Part shown: piece by piece, positions 1 through 7,724 of the stretch | Layout of the letters: each line of letters starts with the position of its first letter | How positions within the stretch are numbered: the first letter of the stretch is position 1 | NCBI RefSeq assembly: GCF_029865925.1 | Contig: NZ_JARXAI010000077.1 | Span: 1 to 37,466 of the forward strand | DNA length: 37,466 nucleotides | From: Sphingorhabdus sp. | GTDB lineage: Bacteria > Pseudomonadota > Alphaproteobacteria > Sphingomonadales > Sphingomonadaceae | Reading direction: 5' to 3' | Translations under genes and position numbers: made by a program | Notes under the pieces: model-generated | Database searches by the model: none | Told to the model about the DNA's origin: nothing | Seen by the model: only the letters and a program-made list of their open reading frames with translations

Positions 1-167
1 CAAGTCTCTCGCATAACCGCCTTCGCCCGCCGCAACTCAGCCAGCGCCTCAGCCGTGTGGAGGCCCGACTTCAAGGCATTCTGATTGCCACGCGGCGCGC
101 CTGAGCCCAAAGCGCCGCCATGCATGCGGCAACGCGTCCGCGCCCCGCAGCGCGGGCTCAAGTGCAT
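1..167 (-). CDS. Small accessory protein with CRMHGG/GAPRGNQNALKSG motif (partial, runs off left edge)
   Basis: Reading from ATG at 167 toward the left edge gives MHLSPRCGARTRCRMHGG followed by ALGSGAPRGNQNALKSGLHT and AEALAELRRAKAVMRET, still open at base 3. The core resembles small proteins common in alphaproteobacterial accessory regions that read Cys-Gly-Ala-Lys/Arg-Thr-Arg, a short Pro/Cys-containing loop, CRMHGG, then GAP-x-GN-x-NALKHG. This recognition is from memory of the family, whose function I do not know. Here the loop between CGARTR and CRMHGG seems missing, which would remove a Cys-containing segment. The gene starts 53 bases downstream of the stop of the preceding minus-strand gene and probably shares its transcript. 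The Shine-Dalgarno site is weak (CAGGG), so the start is uncertain; the frame remains open upstream of this ATG. Confidence 0.45.
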   Translation of the reverse strand, partial: MHLSPRCGARTRCRMHGGALGSGAPRGNQNALKSGLHTAEALAELRRAKAVMRET

Positions 168-220
168 CGGCCCTGTATTTCGGGGGTGGCGCCCCGCCGC
201 GGCAGGCCTCCCTTCGACGC

Positions 221-1000
221 TCACAGGAGATCTGCGCCCGAGGCGTCGGCATCCGACGCGTCGGGTGCGTCAGGCGGCGCCAAGGCCGGCCTCACGGCCG
301 CAGATGGCCAATCATCGCCACCACCCACCAGCATTGACGGAATGCCGTCAGCGTGGAGGTGCACGTGGCCGTGGATCTCTTTCGGTGGGGGACTGGCGTC
401 ACGCCGCATTGCCTGCAGCGTGCCGTGCAGGGTGGCGTGCAGCTTGGAGACCTTGACAAAGTCTCCAGTGCAGAGCGCCGCGACTTGCGGCGCGTGCCTG
501 CCCGACATTGCCTCGCCCGCAGAGCGCAGCGCCATGAAGTGCGTCGCAATCGCCTGAAACACCAGCTGCCTCTCGCCCTCGCTCTGCGGCGCATACTCCG
601 CCGCCACGCGAACGACATCCGCCCGCTCCACTTCGTCGGCGACGCCGACAATTCCGCAAGCCCTAAAGAGGGCCTTCAGGCGCGAGACCTGCACGCGCGG
701 ATCGTCGGAGAGGGCGCCGCGCCGGAAGTCTTCCGGCGACACGTCGCCGCAATTGACGTCCAGCATCCGACACGTCGAGGTGTGGCCGTCAATTAAGTCC
801 CACCCACCCACCCTCTCGTCCGCACGCCTGCGGGCTACGTCGCGCTCGCTGAGGTAGCGCGGAGTGCGATCGCGCAACGCGCTGCCAACCTCCCCAGGGG
901 GGCCCCCTCGGCTCGCGCCGCCGCCGCGCTGCTCGCGCCGCTCATTATTTGTTGTCGTGACGCCGCCAATAGTTGCGGCTGTGCCTTCGCCATAATCCAT
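221..1000 (-). CDS. Accessory hypothetical protein, 259 aa
   Basis: The start is chosen at ATG 1000 because it has a strong Shine-Dalgarno GGAGG seven bases upstream, although the frame stays open without a stop back to 1453. The protein begins MDYGEGTAATIGG, has a charged Arg/Gly-rich N-terminal third, a central helical part (QLVFQAIATHFMALRSAGEA, then KLHATLHGTLQAMRR) and a short His-rich strand, EIHGHVHLHADG, before an Ala/Asp/Pro-rich tail. This plan recalls alphaproteobacterial accessory proteins whose last part reads like KVTVEHVHVHEGGQAIVG and which are encoded just before GAPKGN-type small proteins. That likeness is remembered, not computed. Base composition is visibly richer in GC than in the genes to the right, which fits recent acquisition. 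No catalytic motif or membrane segment is seen and the function is unknown. Confidence 0.6.
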   Translation of the reverse strand: MDYGEGTAATIGGVTTTNNERREQRGGGASRGGPPGEVGSALRDRTPRYLSERDVARRRADERVGGWDLIDGHTSTCRMLDVNCGDVSPEDFRRGALSDDPRVQVSRLKALFRACGIVGVADEVERADVVRVAAEYAPQSEGERQLVFQAIATHFMALRSAGEAMSGRHAPQVAALCTGDFVKVSKLHATLHGTLQAMRRDASPPPKEIHGHVHLHADGIPSMLVGGGDDWPSAAVRPALAPPDAPDASDADASGADLL

Positions 1001-1367
1001 ATCGATACCTCCAAGGAGAGAGAGTTTTGCTGAAAGTGGAGAGCGTTCGATCAATCGCGCACGCTTGCGCCGCAGAGTGCGCTCGACGTAAAGACAGCGC
1101 GCTGATTTAGCGTGAGCCGTCGATACCAAAAAAGGGCGCCCCCCGCAATGGGTGAGAAGTGCAATAAATGCACGCACGAGGGCTGGCGCCCTGCGTCTAC
1201 TGTGCTTGGGGTTGTATTTCAGATTTGTTCGCCGGCTAAACTTGACGCTACCAATGTGGAGGTCAAACTGCCGATAACGCGTGACACGATGTATCCCCAA
1301 GGGCGGGCGCAAGAACTTATGTCGAGGGGGCGTAAAGTTCCGCCGCAATTTGCGGCACTGCGCGCGT
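1001..1367. other. Gene-poor spacer with inverted repeats
   Basis: No convincing gene is seen between the accessory protein start and the yghU stop. The minus-strand frame of the accessory protein is open through the whole stretch but lacks a supported start. The spacer holds a perfect 8-base inverted repeat, AGGGCGCC at 1133-1140 and GGCGCCCT at 1185-1192, with a smaller hairpin inside (GTGCA/TGCAC around 1159-1173). These could form a leader structure for the minus-strand gene or be remnants of an integrated element. No tRNA or direct repeat marking an attachment site was recognised. Confidence 0.4.
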
Positions 1368-2246
1368 TCAAGTGCCCGGGATAATCTTGTCTTGTGTCTT
1401 GGTGTCGAAGTCCCCCGCGTCGTGCCGCTCATGCAACTGGCTTGCCGGGTCACCCATCACGCGGTTGACCATGCGGCCCCTCTTGACCGCCGGACGCTCG
1501 GCGATCAGGTCCGTCCAGCGAATGACATTCTTGTATTCATGCACCGCCAAAAATGCGCCCGCATCGTAAATTAGGCCCTTCACCAGCGCGCCATACCACG
1601 GCCAAATTGCCATATCGGCAATAGTGTAGGCGTCGCCCGCCATATATGTGCGCTCGCCCAAATTCCGGTCGAGCACATCCAATTGCCGCTTCACTTCCAT
1701 TGCGAAGCGGTCAATCGCATATTCAAACTTAAAGGGCGCGTAGGCATAAAAATGGCCAAAGCCGCCGCCCAGATACGGCGCGCTGCCCATTTGCCACATC
1801 AGCCAATTGATGGTCTCGGTCCGGGCACGATGCTCGGTCGGCAGAAACGCGCCGAACTTTTCCGCAAGATACAGTAAGATCGACCCGGATTCGAACACGC
1901 GCGTGGGCTCCGGCGTGGAGTGGTCAAACAATGCAGGGATTTTGGAATTGGGGTTGGCATCGACAAAGCCACTTGAAAACTGGTTGCCGTCGCGGATGTT
2001 GACCAGCCACGCATCATATTCCGCGCCGCTGTGGCCAAGTGCCAGCAGCTCCTCAAGCATTACCGTGACCTTTACCCCGTTTGGCGTTGCGAGCGAGTAA
2101 AGCTGCATCGGGTGTCTGCCGACAGGACGTTCCTTGTCATGCGTGGCGCCTGCGACTGGGCGGTTGATCTTTGCGAACTGGCCGCCATTTTCGGTAGTCC
2201 ACTCCCAGACATCGGCGGGGGTATATTCGGAAAAAGTCTGGGTCAT
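1368..2246 (-). CDS. yghU: YghU-type glutathione S-transferase / disulfide-bond oxidoreductase
   Basis: The 292-aa product matches the E. coli YghU plan closely in length and text: FAKINRPVAGATHDKERPVG, then LYSLATPNGVKVTVMLEELL, EYDAWLVNIRDGNQFSSGF, NPNSKIPALFDH, VFESGSILLYLAEKFG, GGGFGHFYAYAP, and a C-terminal ERPAVKRGRMVNR plus LHERHDAGDF. YghU proteins are cytosolic Nu-class GST-fold enzymes that bind two glutathiones and reduce disulfides or organic hydroperoxides. The N-terminal thioredoxin-like domain lies in roughly the first half and the helical domain follows. ATG 2246 is chosen because GAGGAG precedes it; a longer open frame upstream adds 62 residues not found in the family. It is transcribed divergently from the crotonase at 2445. 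Confidence 0.93.
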   Translation of the reverse strand: MTQTFSEYTPADVWEWTTENGGQFAKINRPVAGATHDKERPVGRHPMQLYSLATPNGVKVTVMLEELLALGHSGAEYDAWLVNIRDGNQFSSGFVDANPNSKIPALFDHSTPEPTRVFESGSILLYLAEKFGAFLPTEHRARTETINWLMWQMGSAPYLGGGFGHFYAYAPFKFEYAIDRFAMEVKRQLDVLDRNLGERTYMAGDAYTIADMAIWPWYGALVKGLIYDAGAFLAVHEYKNVIRWTDLIAERPAVKRGRMVNRVMGDPASQLHERHDAGDFDTKTQDKIIPGT

Positions 2247-2389
2247 GCGATGCTCCTCGGAAAATGGTTCAGGTGCAACATAGTCATTGGATGCGCCTGC
2301 GCCACTGGAAAAACGTTCATCCAAGGCAAGACTTGCACGGCCATTTCGGCCCCGCCTGATGACATCGGATGCAATATATAGAGGTTGAC

Positions 2390-2401
2390 GTTTACGTAAA
2401 C
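2390..2401. promoter_or_regulatory. Perfect palindrome GTTTACGTAAAC, possible LiuR/MerR-type operator
   Basis: GTTTACGTAAAC is a perfect 12-base palindrome 43 bases upstream of the crotonase start. It follows TTGACG at 2385-2390, which can serve as a -35 box, so the palindrome would lie in the promoter spacer as MerR-family operators do. It resembles the ACGTAAA-type motif reported for LiuR regulators of branched-chain amino acid and fatty acid breakdown genes in proteobacteria, and the adjacent gene is an acyl-CoA enzyme. The regulator assignment is inference; no merR gene is in the window. Confidence 0.45.
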
Positions 2402-2444
2402 TTTCGGCCTTAGTCGTGCGACTGAAACGCACGGGAGATCCAAT

Positions 2445-3125
2445 ATGTCCGCCACTGTCGAAATTACCAACGACATCGCCCTGATCCGCATGGACGACGG
2501 CAAAGCCAATGCCATCAACTTCGACATGCTGGCGGCGCTAAACAGCGCGCTTGATACCGCTGAAGCCAACGCCAAAGCCATTGTCCTGACGGGGCGTGAT
2601 GGTCGTTTCTCGGGTGGGTTTGACCTGAACGCCTTTGCCAGCCTCGGCGCCGACGGCGTGTATAAGCTGCTGGATGCCGGCGCCGCCTTATTGCTGCGCC
2701 TATATGGCGGGCCGTTGCCTGTTGTCGCCGGCTGCAATGGGCATGCAATTGCGATGGGGGCTTTCATCCTTCACGCGTGCGACACGCGTATTGGCACCGC
2801 AGGCGACTATAAAATTGGCGCGAACGAGGCGATCACGGGTATGAACCTGCCTATTTTCGCGATGGAGCTTGCACGCGATCGCCTGAACCCGTCGCACCTG
2901 ACGCGCGCGATGATCCAGGGCTTTATATATAATCCCGAAGGCGCAGTCGAGGCGGGTTATCTCGACATGCTTGCAGAGGCAGGCACGGTCGAAGCAAAAG
3001 CCATCGCCGTTGCGGGCCAGCTCGCGCAACTTCCCGCTCCGGCGTACGCATGGAACAAGGCCGCCATCCGCAAACCCTCCCTCGACCGCATCCGTGCGAG
3101 CCTAGGCGCGCATCATAGGCTTTGA
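2445..3125 (+). CDS. Crotonase / enoyl-CoA hydratase-isomerase family protein
   Basis: The 226-aa protein has the crotonase fold signatures: an oxyanion-hole strand FSGGFDL near residues 55-61, CNGHAIAMGAF near 97-107 and CDTRIG at 112-117. Crotonases act on acyl-CoA thioesters in the cytosol. By eye alignment with the rat hydratase, the first catalytic glutamate (Glu144) falls on Phe107, whereas the second (Glu164) falls on Glu128 in GANEAI. Enoyl-CoA isomerases keep only that second glutamate, so an isomerase or another one-base reaction is more likely than hydration. The protein is shorter than the usual 250-260 residues. GGGAGA precedes ATG 2445. It ends nine bases from the convergent aminopeptidase gene and no hairpin is visible between them. 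Confidence 0.85.
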   Translation: MSATVEITNDIALIRMDDGKANAINFDMLAALNSALDTAEANAKAIVLTGRDGRFSGGFDLNAFASLGADGVYKLLDAGAALLLRLYGGPLPVVAGCNGHAIAMGAFILHACDTRIGTAGDYKIGANEAITGMNLPIFAMELARDRLNPSHLTRAMIQGFIYNPEGAVEAGYLDMLAEAGTVEAKAIAVAGQLAQLPAPAYAWNKAAIRKPSLDRIRASLGAHHRL

Positions 3126-3134
3126 ACAAACGGC

Positions 3135-4943
3135 TTAGGCCGCCGCCATAGGCGCACAGGCCTCCTGCGTCCATTTTAGTGCTGCGCCATCCAGTTGTGG
3201 GCCAACCACATCTAAGACCTTTGCGTGGTAATCGTTCCACCAGCGCAATTCATCGCTATTGAGCAGGCTGACGTCCACTAATGTCTTGTCGATAGGTGCG
3301 AAGGTCAGGGTTTCGAAACCGAGATAGCGCCCCTCTGCGCCTGCGATTGCGCGGTCCTCGACCAGCACTAGATTTTCAATGCGGATGCCATATTCGCCTT
3401 GCTTGTAATAGCCCGGCTCGTTCGACAGGATCATCCCCGCCTGCAACGGCTCGTCGCTGCCCGCTTGCCCGCCAGCGAATTTGGCGATGCGCTGCGGCCC
3501 TTCGTGAACGGCAAGGAAGCTACCGACGCCGTGGCCAGTGCCATGTGCGTAATCAAGGCCGGCCTGCCAAAGTGATGCGCGCGCCATGGTATCCAATTGC
3601 GCGCCTCTTGTACCTTCTGGGAAGACTGCGCAGGCCAAGGCAATATGGCCCTTGAGAACGCGGGTGAAGCGGTCTTGCATCTCTGCGGTTGGCGCCCCGG
3701 GGCCTACCCACATGGTTCGGGTAACGTCAGTGGTACCGTCGAGATATTGTCCGCCGCTGTCGACCAAATAGATGCTGTTGGGTTCAATCGCTCGATTGGT
3801 GCTTTCATCAACCTTGTAATGGCAGTGCGCGCCATTGGGGCCCGTGGCTGAGATCGTGTCGAACGACAGGTCCTTGAGCATGCCTGTATCCTCACGGAAC
3901 GCCCTGAGGCGTGCAGCAGCGGATAGCTCATGCAGTTCCCCCTGATGGGCAGTTTCGTGCATCCAGTGCAGGAAGCGGCTCAAGGAGGCGCCATCGCGGG
4001 CTTGAGCAGCGCGGTGGCCAGATTGCTCAATGGAGTTTTTGACCGCCTTAGGCAATATTGTCGGGTCGCGTGCTTCGATGATATGCGCGCCGCCGGCTTG
4101 CAGCGCGCCGAAAATCGCGGCCACGGCACGGTCGGGGTCAACCGCGATGCGCTTGTCCTTCATCGATCGCAATTCCGGCACGAATTCCGATGGATCGCGC
4201 AGGCGCACGGCATTGCCAAGATGCGCGCGGACGACGTCGTCAACCTTTTCGGGTGCGACAAACAGGTCCGCCGTGCCATTGGCATGGGCAAGCACAAAGC
4301 TTAGCGCAACGGGCGTGTTTGACACGTCGGAGCCGCGGACATTCAGCAACCATGCGACCGAATCCAGCGCGGAAATCACCGTGCTGTCGAGCTTATTCGC
4401 CGTCAGCCATTCGGCAACAGCGGCGCGTTTTTCGGCGCTGCTTTGCCCGGCATATTGGGTGTCATGTACGATCAGCTTGGCCACGCTTTTCTGAGGCTGT
4501 TCAGCCCACACCCTGTCGATTGGATTACTTTTAACCGCAACCAGTTCGGCGCCCTTGGCGGCCAGTGCCTTGGTCGCACTTTCCACCCAGCCTTTGGTGT
4601 GGACCCACGCGTCATGCCCGATGCGCGCGCCTGTAGGGGCGTGGCCCTTCAACCAGTCAGTAATGCTCGTTTGCGGAACGCCGACATATTGCCAATGTTT
4701 GCCATCGACCTGCTCGCGTACTTGAAGCGTGTAGCGACCATCGGTGAAGATCGCGGCCTCTTCGGAAAGTACGACCGCTGATCCCGCTGACCCGCCAAAG
4801 CCCGTGAGCCAACCAAGCCTTTGCGCATAATCGCCAACATATTCCGACATATGCTCGTCGCAGATAGGAACAACGAAGCCGTCCAGTTGTTCTTTCTTCA
4901 ATTGTGCGCGCAGGGCGGCGAGGCGGGCTTCATAGGTAGACAT
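3135..4943 (-). CDS. pepP: Xaa-Pro aminopeptidase (aminopeptidase P, M24B), long XPNPEP1-like form
   Basis: The 602-aa protein cleaves the N-terminal residue from peptides with proline in second position. Two creatinase-like N domains cover about residues 1-300, the pita-bread metallopeptidase domain about 305-540, and a C-terminal extension with DELRWWNDYHAKV follows. The five dinuclear metal ligands are all present: Asp395 (VDSGG), Asp406 (TTDVT), His471 (GHGVGSF), Glu509 (NEPGYY) and Glu523 (RIENL). It is far longer than E. coli PepP (about 440 aa) and matches the three-domain architecture of eukaryotic cytosolic XPNPEP1 (about 620 aa), a form common in alphaproteobacteria. No signal peptide is seen. 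GGAAG precedes ATG 4943. Only 54 bases separate it from the divergent S9 peptidase at 4998, so the two peptidase genes may share a promoter region. Confidence 0.93.
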   Translation of the reverse strand: MSTYEARLAALRAQLKKEQLDGFVVPICDEHMSEYVGDYAQRLGWLTGFGGSAGSAVVLSEEAAIFTDGRYTLQVREQVDGKHWQYVGVPQTSITDWLKGHAPTGARIGHDAWVHTKGWVESATKALAAKGAELVAVKSNPIDRVWAEQPQKSVAKLIVHDTQYAGQSSAEKRAAVAEWLTANKLDSTVISALDSVAWLLNVRGSDVSNTPVALSFVLAHANGTADLFVAPEKVDDVVRAHLGNAVRLRDPSEFVPELRSMKDKRIAVDPDRAVAAIFGALQAGGAHIIEARDPTILPKAVKNSIEQSGHRAAQARDGASLSRFLHWMHETAHQGELHELSAAARLRAFREDTGMLKDLSFDTISATGPNGAHCHYKVDESTNRAIEPNSIYLVDSGGQYLDGTTDVTRTMWVGPGAPTAEMQDRFTRVLKGHIALACAVFPEGTRGAQLDTMARASLWQAGLDYAHGTGHGVGSFLAVHEGPQRIAKFAGGQAGSDEPLQAGMILSNEPGYYKQGEYGIRIENLVLVEDRAIAGAEGRYLGFETLTFAPIDKTLVDVSLLNSDELRWWNDYHAKVLDVVGPQLDGAALKWTQEACAPMAAA

Positions 4944-4997
4944 ATCGGACTTCCGTTCATATGGTTATGCCATCCATATACGCGATGAAGTTGTCTC

Positions 4998-7154
4998 ATG
5001 AAAGCACTGCTCCCAATGATTTTTGCAATCAGCGCATTAGCCTCGCCCGCAATTGCCCAGAAAGAAGCCATGACCGAAAAATCTACCTCGCAGATCAAGC
5101 CCCCAATCGCCGCCAAGCGTCCGCATCAGGCGACATATCACAATGTCACGATTATCGACGATTATCACTGGCTGCGCGATTCAAGTTATCCGACGATCGA
5201 TGATGTCGAGATTTTGACGCATGTAAAGGCAGAGAACGCCTATTTTGAAGCGCAAATGGCGCCGCAGGCACAGCTGACCGAAACGATTTTTCAGGAAATG
5301 AAGGGCCGCGTCAAAGAAGACGACAGTTCGGTCCCGCAAAAGGATGGCGATTATATCTATTGGTCGAAATTCGAAGAAGGCGCGCAATATCGCAAGCATT
5401 ATCGCAAGCCAGTCGCTGGTGATGCGGATCAGCTCATCCTGGATGAGAACGAACTTGCGAAGGACAAGGCTTATTTCCGCCTGGGCGCTGCCGAAATCAG
5501 CCCCGATGGCAAAATACTGGCTTATGCCTATGATGATAATGGCTCTGAGCGGTTCGATTTGCATTTCCGCAATCTCGATACCGGTGCGAAATTGGGTGAT
5601 GTCATTCCCGGCACTCTGTCCAGTATCGTCTGGTCATCGGACAGCAAGGGGGTGGTCTATGGCCTCGCCAATGAAAACTGGCGTACGGACAATGCCTGGT
5701 ATCATCGGCTTGGTGATGAACTGACCAAGGCGAAATTGCTTTATCGGGAACAGGATATCGGTTTTGGCGTCGGCGTTGGCCTGACCGCGCAAGAGGATTG
5801 GATTGTCATTGGCACGGGCGATAATGTCACCAGCGAAGTGCGTGTGGTACCCGCCAATGATCCGACCGCGACCCCCATCATGGTGTCCCCGCGTAAAACA
5901 GGGCGGCAATATAGCGTTGATGTCCGCGACGGGACGCTCTTCATTCTCACCAACGATGACCATGTGAACTTCCGCGTTGCAACCGCCAGTATGAAGGCGC
6001 CGAGCGACTGGAAAACGCTGATTGCCGGTTCCGAACGTCATTATCTAACTGGCCTGTCGCTGTTCAAGAATTTCTATGTCACCGAAGGACGCATAGATGG
6101 CCTCGACCAAGTTGAGATCCGCGATTATGCCGATGCAAGCAAGGTTCAGGCGATCACATTTCCTGAGGCAAGCTATGACGCCGGCTTGGGCGACAACCCC
6201 GAATATGATGTGACGAAGCTGCGGCTTGGTTATGAATCGATGGTCACGCCGGACACGGTGTTTGACTACATCCTTGCCGATGGGCGCCTGGAAACATTGA
6301 AGGTGCAGGAAATCCCCAGCGGATATGATCCTGCCCAATATGTCACCGAGCGCGTGATGATCACGGCGCGAGATGGGGCGAAGGTGCCGGTGTCCATCCT
6401 CACCAAAAAGGGCTTTAAAAATGACGGCAGTCAGCCCTTACATCTCTATGCTTATGGCGCATATGGCTATGCCACGCCGCCCGGCTTTAGCGCAAACCGG
6501 CTGTCCATAGTCGATCGCGGATTTGCCTATGCGATTGCGCATATCCGTGGCGGGGATGACTTGGGCTATCAATGGTATCTCGACGGCAAGCTGATGAAGC
6601 GGACCAACACGTTCAACGACTTTGTCGACGCGGCCAAGGGTTTAATTAGCTTGGGCTATACCGGCAAAGGCAAGGTGACTGCGAGCGGCGGCAGCGCGGG
6701 TGGCGAATTGATGGGCGCCGTTGTCAATCAGGCACCCGAGCTATTTGGCGCGGTGGTCAGCCATGTTGCCTTTGTCGATGTGCTCAATACAATGCTCGAC
6801 AAGGATTTGCCGCTGACCCCGGGCGAATGGCCAGAATGGGGTAACCCGATCACGGACAAGGCGGCGTTCGATTATATCCGCAGCTACTCGCCCTATGACA
6901 ATGTGAAGGCGCAGGCTTATCCGCCGATGCTATGGACCGCAGGCCTCAACGACCCGCGCGTAACCTATTGGGAGCCAGCGAAGATGGTCGCAAAGCTGCG
7001 TGACATGAAGACCGATGACAATGTGCTGTTGCTTAAAACTAATATGGGTGCTGGCCATGGTGGCAAGTCGGGGCGTTTTGAACGCTTGCGCGAAAATGCC
7101 GAAGAGGCGGCGTTCCTGATCTGGCAAATGGGGTTGGCCAAACCGCAAAAATGA
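4998..7154 (+). CDS. ptrB: Exported S9A prolyl oligopeptidase / oligopeptidase B
   Basis: The 718-aa serine peptidase begins with a clear signal peptide (MKALLPMIFAISALASPAIA, predicted cleavage before Gln21), so it probably acts in the periplasm. A seven-bladed beta-propeller covers about residues 40-440 and the alpha/beta-hydrolase domain about 445-718. The triad is Ser566 in GGSAGGE, Asp652 in GLNDPRV and His687 in GAGHGGKSGRF. The sequence PPIAAKRPHQATYHN plus DDYHWLRD and the domain wording are closest to oligopeptidase B, which cleaves short peptides after basic residues; distinction from other S9A members is not certain. The Shine-Dalgarno is weak. ATG at codon 25 could start a cytosolic form, but the signal peptide supports the upstream start. 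The stop overlaps the start of the thioesterase gene by four bases. Confidence 0.9.
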   Translation: MKALLPMIFAISALASPAIAQKEAMTEKSTSQIKPPIAAKRPHQATYHNVTIIDDYHWLRDSSYPTIDDVEILTHVKAENAYFEAQMAPQAQLTETIFQEMKGRVKEDDSSVPQKDGDYIYWSKFEEGAQYRKHYRKPVAGDADQLILDENELAKDKAYFRLGAAEISPDGKILAYAYDDNGSERFDLHFRNLDTGAKLGDVIPGTLSSIVWSSDSKGVVYGLANENWRTDNAWYHRLGDELTKAKLLYREQDIGFGVGVGLTAQEDWIVIGTGDNVTSEVRVVPANDPTATPIMVSPRKTGRQYSVDVRDGTLFILTNDDHVNFRVATASMKAPSDWKTLIAGSERHYLTGLSLFKNFYVTEGRIDGLDQVEIRDYADASKVQAITFPEASYDAGLGDNPEYDVTKLRLGYESMVTPDTVFDYILADGRLETLKVQEIPSGYDPAQYVTERVMITARDGAKVPVSILTKKGFKNDGSQPLHLYAYGAYGYATPPGFSANRLSIVDRGFAYAIAHIRGGDDLGYQWYLDGKLMKRTNTFNDFVDAAKGLISLGYTGKGKVTASGGSAGGELMGAVVNQAPELFGAVVSHVAFVDVLNTMLDKDLPLTPGEWPEWGNPITDKAAFDYIRSYSPYDNVKAQAYPPMLWTAGLNDPRVTYWEPAKMVAKLRDMKTDDNVLLLKTNMGAGHGGKSGRFERLRENAEEAAFLIWQMGLAKPQK

Positions 7155-7543
7155 CGCCGTTTGAACAATCCTTCACCGCGCAGCCGGACGATATTGACGC
7201 GCTTGGACATGTCAACAACGCGGTCTGGGTAAGGTGGATTCAGGATATGGCGACGTCGCATTGGCAGGCCGTTGCCGCGCCTGAACATATTGCGGCCTTT
7301 TTCTGGGTCGTGACGCGGCACGAGATTGATTATCGCGGGAACATCGCTGCCGGTGAAAGCGTGACGGGACGGACCTGGATTGAAAGCCAACCAAAGGGCG
7401 CGCAGTTCGACCGGCGCGTGGATTTCGTTGACGGCAGGGGCAAGGTGATCGTGCGGGCAAATACGACTTGGGCAATGCTTGATAAGGCAACGGCGCGTCT
7501 CGTGCGCGTCCGGCCAGAGGTTTCTGCACCGTTTATCGCATGA
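7151..7543 (+). CDS. 4HBT-type acyl-CoA thioesterase
   Basis: The 130-aa hotdog-fold protein has the 4-hydroxybenzoyl-CoA thioesterase/YbgC signature near its start: DDIDALGHVNNAVWVRWIQD, where the Asp and the GHVNN motif are the catalytic loop. Such enzymes hydrolyse acyl-CoA or acyl-ACP thioesters in the cytosol. Length fits the family. Its ATG overlaps the stop of the exported oligopeptidase in ATGA, so the genes are translationally coupled despite unrelated predicted functions. The natural acyl substrate cannot be read from the sequence. Confidence 0.85.
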   Translation: MTPFEQSFTAQPDDIDALGHVNNAVWVRWIQDMATSHWQAVAAPEHIAAFFWVVTRHEIDYRGNIAAGESVTGRTWIESQPKGAQFDRRVDFVDGRGKVIVRANTTWAMLDKATARLVRVRPEVSAPFIA

Positions 7544-7559
7544 GTTTTTGGTCCTGATC

Positions 7560-7724
7560 CTAGAAATCTATCGCTACGCCCTTTAATTCCCAGTCGCCAT
7601 AACGCACGGGGTCTGGTCTTTCGGCATCGGGTTCGGGCTCGCGGCCGACCTCTTTCGGCTCGGGCACCGGAAGACTTTTGGAGAGATATTCCGGCGCTTT
7701 AACATTTGGTGGACGCGTGCCCAT
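7560..7724 (-). CDS. SDHAF4/DUF1674 small protein (succinate dehydrogenase assembly factor-like)
   Basis: This 54-aa gene begins MGTRPPNVKAPEYLSKSLP, continues through a Glu/Pro-rich middle and ends DPVRYGDWELKGVAIDF. The C-terminal pattern P-x-RYGDWE-x-KG-x-x-IDF is the hallmark of DUF1674, whose eukaryotic member Sdh8/SDHAF4 binds the flavinylated SdhA subunit and protects it during assembly of succinate dehydrogenase. AAGGA lies ten bases upstream of ATG 7724. It is divergent from rsmB, an arrangement I recall as frequent in alphaproteobacteria. No sdh genes are in the window. Its length is typical for bacterial members. Confidence 0.85.
   Translation of the reverse strand: MGTRPPNVKAPEYLSKSLPVPEPKEVGREPEPDAERPDPVRYGDWELKGVAIDF

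Noticed and set aside
120-557. Plus-strand open frames opposite the left-edge gene pair
   Set aside because: They mirror the high-GC minus-strand genes, and the GAPRGNQNALKSG motif and ribosome site support the minus strand.
1001-1453. N-terminal extension of the 259-aa accessory protein up to base 1453
   Set aside because: The extension is Arg-rich, overlaps the yghU 3' end and has no ribosome site, while ATG 1000 has a strong GGAGG.
2243-2767. Minus-strand open frame (174 aa) opposite the crotonase start
   Set aside because: It spans the divergent promoter and the crotonase N-terminus and has no family features.
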